Of a stretch of DNA of 64,000 nucleotides, positions 25,961 to 39,279 are shown piece after piece. Positions within the stretch are counted from its first letter, which is position 1. Each line of letters begins with the position of its first letter. The stretch is from Pogonophryne albipinna (lineage: Eukaryota; Chordata; Actinopteri; Perciformes; Artedidraconidae), in assembly GCA_028583405.1 (NCBI GenBank), contig CM053260.1, positions 28,062,735-28,126,734 on the forward strand. Direction: 5' to 3'. Made by a program: the position numbers and the translations under genes. The notes under the pieces were generated by a model. That model had not been told where the DNA came from. It did not search any database and saw only the letters and a program-made list of their open reading frames with translations.

Positions 25961-26411
25961 CATGTAATAAGCGGGATAATGTGCATGACTGTCTCGCTGC
26001 ACATTTATGGTTTTTCCTTACTTACAGGTGCAATAATTATTTACCAGGACGTCAGAAGTCAGTCAAACACAGTCTGCGCTCTACAGGGAAAATAATCCAA
26101 TGGAAAATATGTTCGCTGTCAGTTTGCAACACATTTGAAGTAACAACAGTCGTCCTAAATAATAACAGTGTATCTAGAAACTAATCAGTATAAAGCAAGC
26201 ATCCAGACTGATGGGGGGGGGGTTCAGTTCACTTCCTGCTTCAAGGCAACACGATGCACAGCTTTAACATGCAGGAGAGACAGGGAGAGAGCAAGAGTCA
26301 GACAGAAGGATGAAGGATGAGAGGAGTGTGAAGGGTTTTGTTAAACTCATTCTAATGTTGGGGACATCACTTGGCTGCTTGACAAGCTGCCCTGAGGCCG
26401 AGATCATATTA

Positions 26412-26562
<151 letters not shown>

Positions 26563-27432
26563 TGCCAGTGGGTAAAATTAGTGGTTCATTAAGTTCTCCA
26601 TCCACTTCTTTCTCATCAGTGTATCTCTCTGTCCTGTAATATCCTGCCATTCAGATCCTAAGGTGGGCACAGACAGAATGTGAAGTACATTTAAATTATT
26701 ATGCGTAATGATGCAAATGTGCTCTAGGTCAAATTAAGGCAAAGAGGTGTCTCAAGTGAAACATGTTGCTGCTTGTTTTTGGACTTACTTAGTATACAGG
26801 GAGGATAAGGAAGGGAGCGTGGAAGAAAATGAATTCTTAGAGATAGGTTAACTTCAGAGTCTGAAAAGTGGAGCTGAGGTGGATGTGCGTTTACCTGTAT
26901 TCATTATAATAGCCAGCAGGGGGAGGGGCCTGTTTCAGTTACACAATAAGTCAGTCTGGATAGAAGTCTATGAGAAAATTACCTTACTTTTCATTTTGTT
27001 TGATACCTCAGAAATCCTATGGTGTCAGCTAGTTTATTTATAGTAAAATCAACAGCAAATCAGCCTATGACAAAAAGAGTAGCTACCTTGTGATTGACAA
27101 GTCACTACCGTGCCATTGTTTATAGTTGTTGTTTTTTATTCAATGTTACAGCCTAGATAATGTTGTTTTCTCATGTGCTCGTTTTTGTACCTGACCTTGA
27201 CATCCACTGAGACTAAGAGTATGAAAGGACAGACACAGCATTAACGGAGTTGCCAGTCAGCGTTCATTCTTTGGCGGTAAACGTTTGGTTTCCTGATCTA
27301 TTTTTGGCCTGCTGAGGTCCCAGCTCAAAGGGCTCTGAAGGTGAACCAGGTCAAGGTGACAGCACACGCTGTGACACCTGGCTCAGAGTCACCGTGACGA
27401 CCGTCCCGCCTCTTCAGTCACAGCTATCAGAC

Positions 27433-27434
<2 letters not shown>

Positions 27435-27484
<50 letters not shown>
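27435..27484. repeat. (TG)n microsatellite upstream of exon 2
   Basis: Grades directly into the (GGGT)n run that follows. Confidence 0.95.
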
Positions 27485-27489
<5 letters not shown>

Positions 27490-27537
27490 TGGGTGTGGGG
27501 GTGGGTGGGTGGGTGGGTGGGTGGGTGGGTGTGGGGT
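27485..27537 (+). repeat. (GGGT)n G-run cluster, potential G-quadruplex
   Basis: About eleven GGG runs spaced by one to three bases, ending about 105 bp before the exon 2 acceptor and G-rich on the sense strand, so the pre-mRNA would carry it. Confidence 0.9.
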
Positions 27538-27642
27538 GCCAGTGCAAACAGACGATGTTGGTGAAGGACAGGATGGATGTATGAGGACGGCAAAAACAAT
27601 GATTTAAAGCTCATCACTTCCTGTTGTTGTTTCTTTCTCTAG

Positions 27643-27707
27643 TGAACCTACTCGAAACGACGACCATCAGCGGAGACTGGGGCTGGCTGACGTACCCGTC
27701 ACATGGG
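27643..27707 (+). CDS. epha8: ephA8 exon 2, start of ephrin-binding domain
   Basis: 65-bp exon. The first two bases finish a split valine codon (first base in exon 1), then 21 codons follow, beginning NLLETTTISG and ending DWGWLTYPSHG. This is the first strand region of the ephrin-binding domain just after the signal peptide. The acceptor has a good pyrimidine tract (tttctttctctag) and the donor is GGG|gtaaga. The 65-bp length and the phase 1 start / phase 0 end match the second exon of EPH genes as I recall them. The flanking introns are very long. A (GGGT)n run and a (TG)n tract lie about 105-210 bp upstream. Confidence 0.93.
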
Positions 27708-28799
27708 GTAAGAACAAAATGAAACATACTCTATCAAAATCAGTCACTTTGACCCCATAACATTTTAAGTTACACTCACTGTTGGAAAGAGGGGATTCTT
27801 AGCTTTGCAACGATATCGTTATGGTTGTTGTTCTCCAAATATTCAGATGACATGATGACTGTTACCGAGACACCATTTTGAGAAAAAGGCCTTCAAAGTT
27901 TGCATACAGTGTGTTAGCCAAAGTCATATTAAGAGTGGGCTCAAGGCTTATTCATAGGAAGAACCAAAACAATCGAACATCTGTATTTCTTGTCTTTGTT
28001 ATTATTGGCTTTTTTCGCCACAGGTCTAGAAAGTTGACTTTAAGAGAAGTAAACATTTTACAGGCCAGTGTGAGTCATTGCGTTGGTTAATTTAATATCT
28101 CTCAACAAAGCATACGTATCAACTGATAACAGAAACTACTATATATATACAACCCTGTATTCGGAGATACTCGTGGATTCATGTTAAAAACTCAGGTTTT
28201 GGTAATTTGGGGGTTAGGTTGGTTTTAACCAAAGTCTCATTTTCTTGGTATATTCAGTCAATAAATAAATGTTTGAAGCTTGTAAAGACGGGATGGCAAC
28301 TTTGTAAAACTTGTTTTGTATTTGTATGTCTCTCTGGAGAAGCCACCTGGAGGGGTTGAGGGTTTAAACGTTTGGCCATGAATGCGCGATCAATTATGTT
28401 GTGCCTATTTGAAATGTATTCATCATGTTTGCATGAGGAGTTAGATTTGTCGAACCTACCTCTAATCAACACCTATTCACCTCAGCACATTTCCTGGGTA
28501 GTCCTCATTGAAGAATATTTCTGTGAAAACCCAACTGCACACATTTCCACCACAAAGAGACACTTTTTGTAAAAACACTCCTATTTATATCCCAACTCCA
28601 CGCATGTGAGCTGAGGATTTTCAAGCTGTGCTTACGAAAAGGAATCTGTCTGTAACCACTGACACTACAGGCTAATTACGAGTTCCTCCATTGCAGTCAG
28701 ACAACGACACGCAACACTCCCCTAATTCAGACATCACTTTTCAACATATTGTCACCAAGGTGCAAATCACAGTAGGGGGAGAGCCTACACCCCCTTAGG

Positions 28800-29110
28800 G
28801 GAGGAAGAGGAGAGGGAAGAGGGAGAAAGATGAAAGGGGAAGAGCGAGGTGACAGCGAGGGCACGGCGTTTGACATTAGCATATTGTAATGCCACATGAT
28901 GATGCCCGGGGTGATGAATTAGGACTCCAGCCGTGATCTTTATGGCGGCGAGAAAGCCACCGTGTCCCTGACTCCCCCGACTGTCAGTGGAGTGGTAGAA
29001 ACATTTAACTCACCTCCAGCCCGCACAACAGACGGCGGTGCGATTGAACGGCGGCCAGCAGGAACAGATGGGTTGTCTTTCAAGTCCCCAGGAAAAGAGC
29101 CGGAAGAATT
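28800..29110. other. Low-repeat GC-richer block, candidate conserved noncoding element
   Basis: Contains gcatattgtaatgccacatg, ggggtgatgaattaggactc and tttatggcggcgagaaagcc. No repeat-family match in the window and no coding frame. It lies about 1.1 kb after exon 2. Confidence 0.2.
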
Positions 29111-30171
29111 GGATTAGAGTTCTGAGCAAAATGACTCGTTCTGTGTAAAATCAGCGTGAGAAGTGAATCTCATAACATCTAGATTACACAAACTCAGCCC
29201 CGTGGTGTCCCGTGTCTCATTTCAGTTCAATAATGCCAGTAATATTCACCCCTAAGTTGATGGGAGACATATTTTCACTGAGCTCCTGCGCATTAAATGT
29301 TTGATTGAATGGATTTACAGAGGTAGCGTGGCTTTGTGGCATTATGGTTAGGTTACATTAGCATATTGTGCTGAATGACAAAGGGGTTGGTGAATACAAT
29401 TGTTTTGTTTCATTTTTGAGAAGTCTCTTGAACTGGAGAGTCCTGGCCAAGATACAGCACAGTTACATACAACACAATAAAGAACAGATATCATGGTCAC
29501 AGTGAGAAATGTCATCATACAAAGAAGTGGACCTTTGGTAAAGTTAGTCAAAAACGAACAAGTCCAATGAGTTTCCATACTTTTCCGATGGACATACATC
29601 TATAGTTAAGGTGGAAAACCAACAAGAATAGCCTTATAAATAAGGATATGCCAATGATTTAAGCTGTATGAAGTTTTTTTCTTATCAGTTTTTATACCGA
29701 AGTTTTTGTCTTATTGTATTGAAGAGATTCTGAAGTGAAATAAGTGTACAGGTTGTTAGTTGGAAGCAAAGGATGTGTCCAAAACCCCTCCATGTGTGCA
29801 TTAATTCACCATGCACTACTTCCATTTACAAACTTTGGAAAACCACGACACACCGATCCAACACCCTCTAAATGATCCAATAACAATTAGTAAATAAAAG
29901 TATATTATATAGAAGATTTCAGCTGTTGCCTTGCTATGTTCAATTCTCGGAACAGACGTTAGTAAGGAGTGTTGACCAGTACTTGGAGCGGGCCCCCAGT
30001 ACTCGGATGGGTTTAATGCAGATTTCCCAAATTGTGCTCTGAACATGTGTGTGTGACAGAAAAAGAGGGTTTCATTCACAATCCGGTTATTGTTTCTTGA
30101 CAATTGGAAATGCCATCATTTCGAAAATGTCAAGATGTATCCTCTGCTGTTCTAGAATCAAGAGTTTTGAG

Positions 30172-31100
30172 ATCAATCAATCAATCAATCAATGTTTATT
30201 TATATAGCCCAATATCACAAATGTTACATTTGTCTCAGTGGACTTCACAGTTTGTACAGAATATCAGTATGACAATACGACACCCTCTGTCCTTAGACCC
30301 TCACATCGTACAAGGAAAAACTTCCGGACAAAACCCACAGTTTTAAAGTGAAAAATGGGAGAAACCTCAGGGAGAGCTACAGAGGAGGGATCCCTCTCCC
30401 AGGACGGACAGACGTGCAATAGATGCCGTGTGTAAATTGAAAAGATAATATATTTGCAACATAGGTAGTCCAAATGTTTGGAAATGCATGTGTGTATAAT
30501 AGGAAGATGAATCCACGAGGATATCCATCCAGGACCTATGATCCAGGACCACAGCCACGACTCAAGATCCAGGGCTCGCGATGCAGGACACAGGACCGCA
30601 GGATCCTCCATGACTCCGGATCCCAGCGTATATAGACACCAAAAAGAAAGACATTTGGGGAAGCTGGGTTAATCGGAACATGAGAGTACACAGGTATAGA
30701 CAGAGAGAAGGAAGAAGTAAGATGTCCCCCGACAAACTAAGCCTATATCAGCAAAACTAGGGGCTGAATCTAATCAGCCCTAACAATAAGCTTTATCAAA
30801 AAGGAAGGTCTTAAGCGCACTCTTAAAAACGGATAGGGTGTCTGCCGCCCGAACACAAACTGGAAGCTGATTCCACAAATGTGGAGCTTGATAAGAAAAG
30901 GCTCTGGCTCCCATTGTACTTTTAGAGACTCTAGGAACAACCAACAACCCTGCATTCTTGGAACGCAATGCCCTAGTAGGACAGTAGGGTATAATGAGTT
31001 CTTTAAGGTAAGATGGCGCCTGCCCATTAAGGGCTTTGGATCCATCCTCCATTGAGTAAACAATATCCATCCATCCAATATCCATCCACGATAATACATT
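30172..31100 (-). mobile_element. LINE 3' end with C-terminal reverse-transcriptase ORF remnant, copy 2
   Basis: The longest copy of the family. On the minus strand, about 30780-31085 encodes a recognisable LINE ORF2 C-terminus: APSYLKELIIPYCPTRALRS, then NAGLLVVPRV, GARAFSYQAPHLWNQLPV and FKSALKTFLFDKAY. It is followed by the shared tail and a terminal (ATCA)n repeat at 30172-30193. The family is an L2/CR1-clade-like element by its C-terminal pattern; this is an inference. It is 5'-truncated and has no intact reverse transcriptase. Confidence 0.7.
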
Positions 31101-31739
31101 AGTTAAGCTATCTAAGGGTTAAACCTATACATATTGTCATGCCAATCCCAACCCTCTGGTTAAGGAGTACTCATTAAACAAAGTCACACAGTTAAGAAGG
31201 TGAGGTCAAAGGAAAAAACGTCCTCTCTGCTTCTCCCGGCGCTAAACATAAAAAAAGACATCTCATTATTCATGTTATGTTTCTTCTCTAATGGCACGGT
31301 GTGGTTTATCTTATAATGAATTAACTTAAGTCATAAGTTATATTACATTCTCAAATGGTAACTTTGAAGGTCTTGCAAAATGTTGTTATATATTATTAGA
31401 TGTGACAGAAGCAGTGTAAATATTCCCTACAGGGTGTTTAAATGATTTAATGGGAATAGAGGTTGCAAAGCACTTTCACTTTTGACCCTTCTCTTGCGTT
31501 TCGGGTCAAAAGTGACCGAGTTACTTTGTTTTTGATCATAAATATTGTGTTTTTCATCCAATTGCCACAAGACCTTATGTTATCCTCCACACCTCTGAAC
31601 ATATACAATTGATGATCACCACTTGCATTGATTCTTTTGTGAGTTATTCAACAGTGAAACACCCATGATGTTTTAGGTTGACCGCCATAGGAAATGAATG
31701 GGTATGAGTGTATTATGTTCATCCTGCAGATGGAAAACA

Positions 31740-31867
<128 letters not shown>

Positions 31868-31928
31868 TGTGCTTATGTCCCCCCACACCTTCCAGACAAA
31901 ACAATTTACTCTAAGTTACGGGAACACA

Positions 31929-32120
31929 ATGAGTAGGCGACCGATTAGGCGATTTTCTGTCAGAGAGGCTCTGGACAAATGTTTTGAACCAGATGAAGAG
32001 GAGATTGAACCAGACATAGAGGACAATGTCTCAGAAATGGAAGACATTAGCGATCCAGACTATGAGCCTGACCAACTGTCAACAGACCAGAAAGAGGCCC
32101 CTGAGGGAGAGGAGCCCTGA
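31929..32120 (+). pseudogene. N-terminal remnant of a piggyBac-type transposase
   Basis: 63 codons from ATG to TGA, starting MSRRPIRRFSVREALDKCFE and then strongly acidic (EEIEPDIEDNVSEMEDISDP). A basic start, a short helix and an acidic linker is the N-terminal style of piggyBac-derived proteins. The DDD catalytic domain is absent, so it cannot transpose by itself. The assignment rests mainly on the surrounding terminal repeats. A chance short frame is possible but the amino acid bias is unlike the surrounding noise. Confidence 0.5.
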
Positions 32121-33660
32121 ATATTTTTTTTTTTCTAAATGTTCATTACTAGTTGAAAGTACACAATGAAACACTCATTTGCTTGTATCAAATCAATACA
32201 TCCCATACATCATTGGAACTGGAAGAATCTCAGCTACAACACCAACTAAAGCATTTCCATCTCCAGTAAACACAGTCTACATGGCAAGCATTTTTATAAT
32301 ACACAGTAATGTACAGTAAGCACTATCTTTGAACTTACTGCATAATCATAACATGAAATTCACCCCTGGTGTCATTCTGTCTGTCACCCCATGATTCTAC
32401 TTGCTTTGACTGTTCAAATGAGTTATCAACATTGCATAAGGGGTACCAGAGATATCACTGTGCAAAACACACCGGTCAATTTTGACCGAAAATAGTATGG
32501 GAAGGAGGGTATGACCTAACGCAAGAGAAGGGGTAAGACATTAAAAACTGTTTTTTGTAACCATTTGAAATATGGGCTTGAGAGAAAATGCAACTGGTCA
32601 AATAACCTGCAAGCTGCCTGAGATCAGCAGTTATTTCAGCATTTAAACATTTCAACATTACTGCTCTTACACAGAAAAATAATAAAGCCTACATTGTGAC
32701 CACTGATAGCCATATGTGTATTTTGACAGCCATTATCTGGGTACATTGTGATAGAGAGAGAGAGAGCTTGGCTTGTGCAGAAAGACTTCACTGAAGGAAG
32801 TACTGTCCTCCATATGGGGGAGTTGATTTAGTCGGAGCAGTAAGAGCCATTGTAGAGTCATAGTGGGTCTGTTTTGAGCTTGATTAATGATGCATTCAGA
32901 ATGAGTCTTTAGCAAAGCTATTAGATCGGCAGAAGCTCTTTATTTCTGTGAATTGGCTTCCGCTTTCAGTTTTCTTTCAGCCACACTGAATGGAAACCAG
33001 AAAAATACCAATGTCTCGTGGTTTGAAAAGCCTTTTGGCACCGATTAAGAATGTGTGCTTCGACTTAGAGCAATAATCACAAACTTACAAGTAGCTGATG
33101 CAGAGATGTTAACCGTCTGGCAAAGTCTTTTGATATTACAAAGCAAAAACACAAGAATAGGTTCAGATTTTTTTAAAACAGTACTCACATACTCTCCATT
33201 CTGAATGTGAAGCAAGCAACAAACTCTGTGACAGAAAAGTCAGTGTTGAAGATCCTGAACCTGTTTTTTCTCTCCATTGGCCAGCAGGGGCTCTGTTTGC
33301 ACAAGAATGGTCTAATTTTACAGAAGTCCGTTCATCATAAATGTGAAAACGATCATGGATATGGCCATGGTTAGTAATCATAACTTGTGGTAGACTCCTT
33401 TGATGGGTAGGTTGAATGCGTGCAAGTAGGCAGGCAAAAAAGCAACACTTTCTGTGAATCAGAGAAGGTAATTGTTAAGTGGGTTGATTAGCGATCATTT
33501 TGCCCATCTACTGGAAACAAGTTTAGTGAAACAAAACGGTAAAGTTGTGAGCAATAGAAATCCAAAACAAAGCGCGAAAATATGCTAAAATTAGATATTA
33601 GAACTGATGGAAAATGCAGAGTTGGGTGATTCTTTTTGGGGATTTGCAACTACAAGTTAA

Positions 33661-35581
33661 ACCTGTTAAACCCCACGGGACCCTGTTTTTTTTTTTCACA
33701 ACACTGTGTCTCAGGGGATCGTAATATTTAAGAACCTATTAATGTGTTATACCAGATTAACGGAAATAATCTCAGCTAACTGACGATACAAACCATTTTT
33801 ACCAAAACAAAACACAAGTCTCATAAGAAGCATCGAAATGACCCTTTAGCGAAAAATGCTAACGGACATTGGCACAGAACTCAAGATAAAAGTACACTTA
33901 TTACTTATCGTAGCTGCACATACAAGATATCCGATTAAAGCTGAGGTTCCACAGATTATTTAGGTATATAGTATCATCACTGAGTGATCCGAACTCGCGA
34001 CAGGGGAAGCAAACACAGACATCACAACACGTACCTTTACGGAGCTTCTAGGGAGATCGCCTCACCGTAGCTGTCAATCTGATCAAAAGACGTGTTCAAT
34101 GGCATTAAAACGAGAAAAAAAGCGGCTGAATCGGTTAATCCATGGGTTTTTAACGTCTCTGTATAAAAAAATTATTTCATTTATGATCCATAATTCCATT
34201 TTTATGTACAAATCGGAGAGTAAAAGTTAGCTGCTAATGGTAGCCACCAGAGTGGCTGCTGCTTCCGGTCTTGGCTATGCGGCAGTCTAACACACACACA
34301 TTACCAAATAAGGACTATGTGGGACTTCCCCTCGATTCCATTGGCTCTAACGGTCAGAAAGAGATGTCACATTTCAAAATCCAGCAAGGGGGGCCAGAGA
34401 TATGGAAAATCCACCCAAATGGCCCCAGAAGAGGTTTTTGTTGCTAAATCTGTCTAAAAAGGTCAAATATCACTTGTTTTGCATCAATCTTGATACAGGG
34501 TACTTATTATATGTTGTACTTTGGATTCCTAAAGCTTTTAGTCTACTAACCCATCATCCAAGGTTAGTTTTCACTATAAGTACAAAATATTTTTTAGACG
34601 GACACTATAAGTTACAGTTTTTTACCAGGTTCAATCTGAATTTTCTTTAAAATAAAAAACATCTATATTGATTCTGACTTTTCTACATCCAACTCACAGG
34701 TTTATCATTGCTTTGAGAACAAAGATTATTGATTTAACCCTTTTAGAAGGGAAGATATGGTCATTTGTTCTGGGAATGTCATTTTCGAGCCTGAAACCTG
34801 AAAAACCAACACACTCTCACTCCATAATCGTCCAGGAGCGACGTTTGGTCAGTGTCCGTGGCGTGCAGTTGTGACGCTCCTAGGCTCCTTCAGCTTCATA
34901 CAGGGACGCAAATAGCTTTCAACTGATTGCAATGTATTCCCATCTGCGGCGGGATTTGATGAAGTACGGCCATGTTTTTTTTTTCTGCAGGGAGAAATGT
35001 GAAGATCACGTGACATAGACCCCAGCCATTGGAATGAATGGTGAAAAAAAACGGGGTTTGTCAAACAGAGCACATGGTGTAGTCCAAACGATAGCTGGGG
35101 ATTCTGGGTAGTGTAGTATCTTCTGCCATCCTTTACTCCGAAAAAATATTTGTTTCTCCGAATCGAAGGGGAAAAATACAAAAGCATTGCACACAATTTA
35201 AACCAATCAATGTTGTGTAATTAACAAGGATAATCTGGTGTTTTTTAGTCGATGAGTAGTGCAGATATCACTGTAAAATCAATCGACAGTAAGGGGAATA
35301 CTTACTTCCGGGTGTACAATTCTCCGTTATCCAATGGGAATGGACGCTCACATTGCCTTTCAGGGCAGCCGACACAAACGAATGCCGTGCTTCCATGAGC
35401 GTCAAATCCCGCGGAAGATGGGAATACATTGCAATCAGTTGAAAGCTATTTGCGTCCCTTTATGAAGCTGAAGGAGCCTAGGAGCTTCACAACTGCACGC
35501 CACGGGACCCTGACCAAACGTCGCTCCTGGACGATTATGGAGTGAGAGTGTGTTGGAAAAACAGGCTCGGGGTTTAACAAG
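33661..35581. mobile_element. TTAA-flanked element with GTTAAACCCC / GGGGTTTAAC ends
   Basis: TTAA at 33657-33660 and 35582-35585. The left end is ACCTGTTAAACCCC and the right end GGGGTTTAACAAG. 1.9 kb, with no transposase seen. It contains the long inverted repeat listed next. The piggyBac/Kolobok-type assignment is from the TTAA alone. Confidence 0.6.
34801..35556. repeat. Long inverted repeat, about 155-bp arms
   Basis: The left arm (34801-34958: acacactctcactccataat, ccaggagcgacgtttggtca, caaatagctttcaactgatt) is the inverse of 35404-35556, with scattered differences and a 440-bp loop. Confidence 0.85.
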
Positions 35582-35969
35582 TTAAATGTAAACATTAGGC
35601 GATGAAGTTTAAATAGAACAAGGAAACTATCTCTTCTTAGCCTTTACAGAGAGGAGGACTGATTACAACACCCGCAACCATTCTGAATGTTTTCACCCTT
35701 TGAAGTGTCGTTGTCAGTCGTTATCCATGACATTATAATGCAACAGATGAGGCAAATTGCAGCTACTTTGAAATTGAAGATGGTCACAGTTTTAAAAACA
35801 TTGTTAACATTTTGAAAGGTTTTAGATCCAAGCAACAAAGCCACCATCACGTTTTGGGTTGCATTAAGTCTATGTGTTAATATATCAATATGTGAATACA
35901 CAGGTTGAGTTTTGATTCAACACACGTTCCAAAAATTGGTAACCTGATATACAAGATGCCTCAGACAGT

Positions 35970-35973
<4 letters not shown>

Positions 35974-36004
<31 letters not shown>
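35974..36004. repeat. (TG)n microsatellite, short
   Basis: About 15 TG units. Confidence 0.95.
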
Positions 36005-36007
<3 letters not shown>

Positions 36008-36781
36008 CGAGAGAGAAAAACATTGCTGAGACCTCATGGGTTCTTTGATAAATGGATGTTTTGACAGTTTCTCACACTTTCACACATACAGAACACACAT
36101 GAGGTCATTTGTTTGTATGCCTTCCTGACAGCTTACAGTGTTATGAATGTGCCACGCTAGCAGCATCAGTTTTTCGGATGCCCTCTTCTCAGCAGCACTT
36201 TGATGGTCTTAGATCGAGGAAATGCAGCTGCAGTGGATTTATGTTGCCTTATGATTATGTCACGAAAAAGCTGTTATCTTTACTCTGAGAGTGACTCGTG
36301 TATGTACCGTCACACTTTGCTTGATCCAAAAAGCTAGCTTGGAGTCTGCAGTATTCCAAATCTATTCTTCCATAACAAATACATTAAACTTGGCTCTGCT
36401 GCTATCCCGAAGGTTCACTAATGTTATTTTTAAATTGAAATGTTGCTCAGGAGGGGACGCACATGTCATTTTGAGTGAGCGAGTAAGGCAAAGGTGAGGA
36501 GAGAGAGAAGGGGAAATAGATAGAAAAGTTGCCCACGGGGAATACAAGAGGAAAACGAGTCAGATCCACGCTGGAGGAAGATGGATTAAAATAGTTAACA
36601 TAAAGTTACCTTATTGAAGACATTTAGAGGGATATTGGCTGGGGGACAGACATTTCCTCTCTGCAGCTCAAAATACTGTTTATTTTCTATTGGACTTCTT
36701 CACAAATGAATTCTCTTCACATAAAGATGACTGTCTGTTGTCTCTAAACCTGCACGGATCTACGTACATATTTATTCAACC

Positions 36782-37335
36782 CAGTCTCACGGCATTTCGT
36801 GTTATAGTCACGAAATTAATCTAATCTATTGATTCGTGTTCACCAACACGATTTTCCCCTTTTTTTTCGTGTCACACAGAACGATTTTAAAAGCAATGTA
36901 TTTCTATTGGTCGTATGTTTCGTGCATGCACCACGTCTTTTTGTCCGATTGGGTCTTGGAAGACCGGAAGCTGTGTGGTTCATAAAAACATTTTCTTACT
37001 CAATATCTTACCCTAAGCCTAACCCTTTTATTTTAAAGTGTATAATGTCGGAGTTTTTTTGCCGTCCGCGAGGAAAAGAAATGGCTCAGAGCCTCAGAAT
37101 ACTGAAATCTGTATTTTTCCTTCTGATGTATTATTATTTACATTGCTTCTAAAATCGTTCTGTGTCAGAATACTGAAATCTGTATTTTTTAAATCTGTTT
37201 TTCCTTCTAATTTGTTATTATTTACACTGCTTTTAAAATCGTTCTGTGTGACACGAAAAAAATGGCGAAATCGTGTTGGTGAACACGAATCAATAGATTC
37301 ATTTTGTGACTATAACACGAAATGCCGTGAGACTG
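36782..37335. mobile_element. MITE with about 100-bp terminal inverted repeats (CAGTCTCACGGCATTTCGTG)
   Basis: Starts cagtctcacggcatttcgtg and ends with the inverse cacgaaatgccgtgagactg. Homology of the arms continues through ttgattcgtgttcaccaaca and gaacgattttaaaagcaatg. A direct duplication (cagaatactgaaatctgtat twice, about 37095 and 37166) lies in the middle. The target duplication is not clear. Confidence 0.75.
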
Positions 37336-38337
37336 TATTGATTGATATCAGTCACATAACAAATATGTGTAATATGCATGGGGTCGTCCATAATGAAGAG
37401 TAATCATAGCAGTATGGAACTCTACAGGTGCAGAAGACATTTGTATGTGTTTGTTTTTATTACTCGTTACTTTTGAACTTACTTACTCTGCATGGACAGA
37501 AAGGGGGGTTAGTCAGTTATTTAAATGTTCTGTTGTCCGCAATTTCTACCGCAATCTCCATTTCAACCTCACTTCCACTTGCAATCGTACTTTCACTGCT
37601 GGTACTGGATTGGATTTTAGTTTTTACATTTTATTTCCATGTTTAAAAAAAAAAAGTAAATCAATTTCAAGCAGTGTAGCAGATTAGTTTGTGCATGTTA
37701 AGTGTACCTGTGTTCAGCTCCTAGCAGCTTTTTTAGGACTGATTAGAGTCACAAAAACATGTGTTTTAGCATCTTTCAGCTCATTGTTTGTTGGTTTTAC
37801 AGATCAACAGGCTTTACTGTTGGAAAGCATCACACCATTGACACACAAAGTAAGCAACTAGATGGTGAAAAAAGTTAAACAACTAGTCCCAAAGAGCCAG
37901 ATGTTTGTATTGGGGACTTTCCATAAAAGGCTACCTACTCCCTTCTCATTCCGAAAACACCAATATTACAAAATGAAACCCAAGAGAACCATCATCCTAT
38001 TTGTTCAGCAGCCTGTTACCCGCATAACAAACATGAGCTAATCTAAAAGGCCATTTCTCAGAAGGTACGAACCAGCAGGAACTTTGTTACGCAAAAGGGA
38101 TGGCAAATGCATGACCTGCCAATCTCTGCGTCTGATTGGCTAGTACTACAAAGCAACAAGTACTAGCCAATCAGAGGCAGAGGAGGGCGGGTCATGGCTA
38201 TATAGCAGGGATCACCAACTACATTTGTCCAAGGGCCAACATGTATCCAATAGACACTATCACGGGCCGGGGGGGGGGGTACAGGTACTGCATAAAGCTT
38301 AGCAGACTCTTCACGCTAACGAAGGATCACTTCTAGG

Positions 38338-39279
38338 CAGGGTTGGGAGGGTTACTTTGTAAATGTAATCAGTTACTGATTACTGAATACATGCTCTGAA
38401 AGTAATCAGAATACAGTTACAGTCTTATAAAAGTAACGTGTGCAGGTTACTTTTAGAATACTTTTGGAATACTTTCTTTTTCCATAACAGATGGGTATGT
38501 TTTGGTGAGCAGGAGACACTTGTTTTACTGTTTTAATGGCTTATCAAGAACTCAAACACAACATCTTGGTGTCATTCTGGACAGCTCCCTCTCATCTGCA
38601 CCCCACATAAAAAACATCACCCGGACTGCATTCTCCTACTGTAAACCTTTCCTTAGAATATGTTATTAATTGTAAGGTGTCCTTGGGTGCTTTGAAAGGC
38701 GCCCCTAAATAGAATGAATTATCATTATTATTATTATTATCTGAAACGATGTAATAACTTTTAAAACTTGTTCCAGTCACTTGCCCCATGCATTCAGCAG
38801 CAGCAGGCCATTCACTTTGATTTGATCCCGTTATAAATGTCATCATTTCGACAATAAAGAAATGCTACATAAACGTTATCTTGCACATTTTATCTAACCA
38901 TCTCCGTTTCTAACTTTCAATATATTTTAAAAGAGATCTCTCTCTCATCTGCGTGCGGGGGCGTGGCCTCACAGACACGCTGCATCTCTCTCTCGCTCAC
39001 AGACATGCTGCATCTCTCTCTCGCTCACAGACATGCTGCAGCGCTGTGCAGTGTGCACACAGTTCTGCCGGTAATGAATATTACATTTTGTGAGGAAACT
39101 TTTCCACCAATAATTCCAATAAGTATTCCAAAATGTATTCACTTCAGGTTTACGAAAGTAACTGTAATCAGATTACTCGTTTTTCAAATGTAACGCCAGC
39201 TGAATACAGTTAGACTACTTGATTTTTGTATTCTGATTACGTAACGCCGTTACATATATTCCGTTACAACCCAACCCTG
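38338..39279. mobile_element. Inner hAT-like element inserted in the outer one
   Basis: Starts CAGGGTTGGGAGGGTTACTT and ends CCGTTACAACCCAACCCTG. Perfect 8-bp duplication CTTCTAGG at 38330-38337 and 39280-39287. The interior has the aatcagttactgattac/gtaacgccgttac style of a very common fish hAT repeat plus 28-bp tandem units (about 38970-39045). No transposase. Confidence 0.9.
38970..39045. repeat. 28-bp tandem repeat, about 2.7 units
   Basis: Unit acagacatgctgcatctctc + tctcgctc. Confidence 0.85.
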
